Shown in pieces: positions 56,974 through 64,000 of a stretch of DNA of 64,000 nucleotides (positions within the stretch are counted from its first letter, which is position 1; the number at the start of each line of letters is the position of its first letter). Source of the DNA: Amoebidium appalachense (Eukaryota > Ichthyosporea). Where the stretch lies: contig CAVNZM010000015.1 of the NCBI GenBank assembly GCA_963693365.1, positions 310,001 through 374,000 of the forward strand. Reading direction: 5' to 3'. The notes beneath the pieces were generated by a model that did not search any database, was not told where the DNA came from, and worked only from the letters and a program-made list of their open reading frames with translations. A program made the position numbers and the translations under genes.

Positions 56974-57891
56974 TTGGTAATTACTGAATTAACGGTCTAT
57001 CGGTCATCGCCGACTGTATTATTTTAGAGCTCTGGTATGAAGAGCCATGCCTCCAAGTTACACGTCAGCAGTCGAAATGAATGAAAGGAAAAAAGAAGAA
57101 GCCATCCAACACATACCCGTTAAAAAAAAAAAAATTTGCTTTCCGTTCTTTTTCGTCATACATCAACTTGCATTAGGTACATTGTGCATGTGCAACATGA
57201 TTCATGATTACTTTTGAAAACTTAAAGCTCATGATAGGAACACAGGTGACAACAGAGCCTTGGCTCTATAACTGCACCATATATCTCAAATCTACACACT
57301 GGTTTTTGATGCGATACGAGCCAACGATCGAAGCTCTCACACTGGCAGCGATATATATAATATTTCTTTTCAGATTCAAAATGTCAGTGATAGGAACCAA
57401 CACAAAAACACACCCAAGGAACACCCGCCTGTCATTGGATGCTGCTTTCCGATCTTCTAATCTTATTGGCCAACATAATACAGCTAGATTACTTGTCTTG
57501 CTGTTCCCTAAACGTCAAAAGCCCACCAATTGCAGAAAACATTTAAAATCCCAGCAGCGATAAACCAGCAAGCCTACATATCGTTGGCATGCAATTGAGC
57601 ACCCTTACCATTGAGCACCCTTTCACCATTATGAAGAGCCAACCGTAAAACATATGAAGCTCTGAAATGAATCCAGGGAAAAAAAACTCTCGAATGCTGG
57701 TCGTAACCCGAGTAAAAGCCAAAAATTGTGGTAGTAATCCAGGAAACAAACAAACAAACAAACAAAAAAAATTGCTATTCGTAATCCATATACAGCTTTG
57801 TCCACTAGCACCAGCAAAAGGAGAGGCTGTGTGCCATCCACCATACCATACCAGCCTTCGTGCATTGTCGATATCCCGTGTCAGCGCCTAT
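55558..57891. other. Unassigned stretch
   Basis: Holds a 24-base direct duplication (GTGAGATGGGAGAGCTCGAA at about 55636 and 55661), poly-C at 56356-56396, a T-rich run at 56690-56800 followed by GT and G tracts, and a 119-codon open frame at 57204-57563 that I do not believe. CCAAT boxes occur near 57433 and 57467. Confidence 0.5.
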
Positions 57892-63762
<5,871 letters not shown>

Positions 63763-63867
63763 CTGACCAGGCCAGATGCATCCACAGATGTGTGGAAATT
63801 GTGCATGCTGGTGGAGAGATCTGGGGTTTCCTCTGAAAAGGGGGGGAGGGGGGGGGGAGGGGGGGAG

Positions 63868-63990
63868 GGAGAATGCGTTACAGAGTAATAAGTACACATT
63901 CATATAGGAAAACATGAATCTGAGTGCAAACCACACGTTGAGTAAGCATAAAAAGCAGAGCCCATCATCAAGTAGGGCAAAGTCTCTCAA
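63868..63990 (+). repeat. Dispersed repeat R1, right-edge copy
   Basis: GAATGCGTTACAGAGTAATA, AGTACACATTCATATAGG, GAGTGCAAACCACACGTTGA and GCAGAGCCCATCATCAAG, following a G-rich tract. Confidence 0.8.
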
Positions 63991-64000
63991 AGTACAATAC

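Noticed and set aside
57204-57563. 119-codon plus-strand frame
   Set aside because: No homology that I recognise and no supporting splice context; it contains CCAAT boxes typical of intergenic DNA here.

Overview
This is a window of nuclear DNA from a eukaryote. Genes are split by many short-to-medium GT-AG introns, and much of the intron and intergenic sequence is microsatellite: G and C homopolymers up to about 55 bases, and (GT)n, (CA)n and (GA)n runs. The gene set (homogentisate dioxygenase, a PTEN-type phosphatase, a GH18 chitinase relic, a Flower/TVP18-like membrane protein, an EDR2-like C-terminal domain, a tandem C1-domain protein) suggests a protist or alga with animal-like and plant-like families. 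I cannot name the species from the sequence alone. Almost all long open frames lie in repeats and are not genes; the real genes were recovered by joining small conserved exons with matching splice phases.

Layout. Positions 87 to 17786 (minus strand) hold a gene of at least 22 exons, at least 770 codons, with two C1 zinc fingers and a long, apparently helical C-terminal half. Its start is not found. Positions 17.8-22.8 kb are intergenic, with a (GA/GAGT)n block, a minisatellite and a CCAAT cluster that may be the promoter of the next gene. Positions 22857-30082 (plus) hold a 13-exon homogentisate 1,2-dioxygenase gene whose reading frame is broken twice by one-base indels. A 65-bp direct repeat and a 51-bp inverted repeat surround its 3' end. 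Positions 32054-33349 (plus) hold a broken GH18 chitinase. Positions 33.4-37.7 kb are repeat-filled. Positions 37750-38145 (minus) hold a small tetraspan membrane-protein gene, which appears to share a divergent upstream region with a 13-exon, 360-residue PTEN-like phosphatase at 38900-48594 (plus). Positions 48.6-57.9 kb are poorly coding, with a tandem duplication, a CCAAT cluster and one believable minus-strand exon carrying a PP1-docking motif. Positions 57892-63762 (minus) hold the 3' part of an EDR2-like gene that runs off the right edge.

Cross-cutting signals. (1) Dinucleotide repeats sit directly on splice sites: (GT)n at donors and (CA)n at acceptors. (2) At least eight copies of a SINE-like repeat end in a poly-C tract. 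(3) Two genes carry a second, diverged copy of an exon's 3' end inside the following intron. The genes do not form one pathway. HGD belongs to tyrosine/phenylalanine breakdown; the PTEN-like, C1 and EDR2-like proteins all point to membrane-lipid signalling, but their closeness here may be chance.
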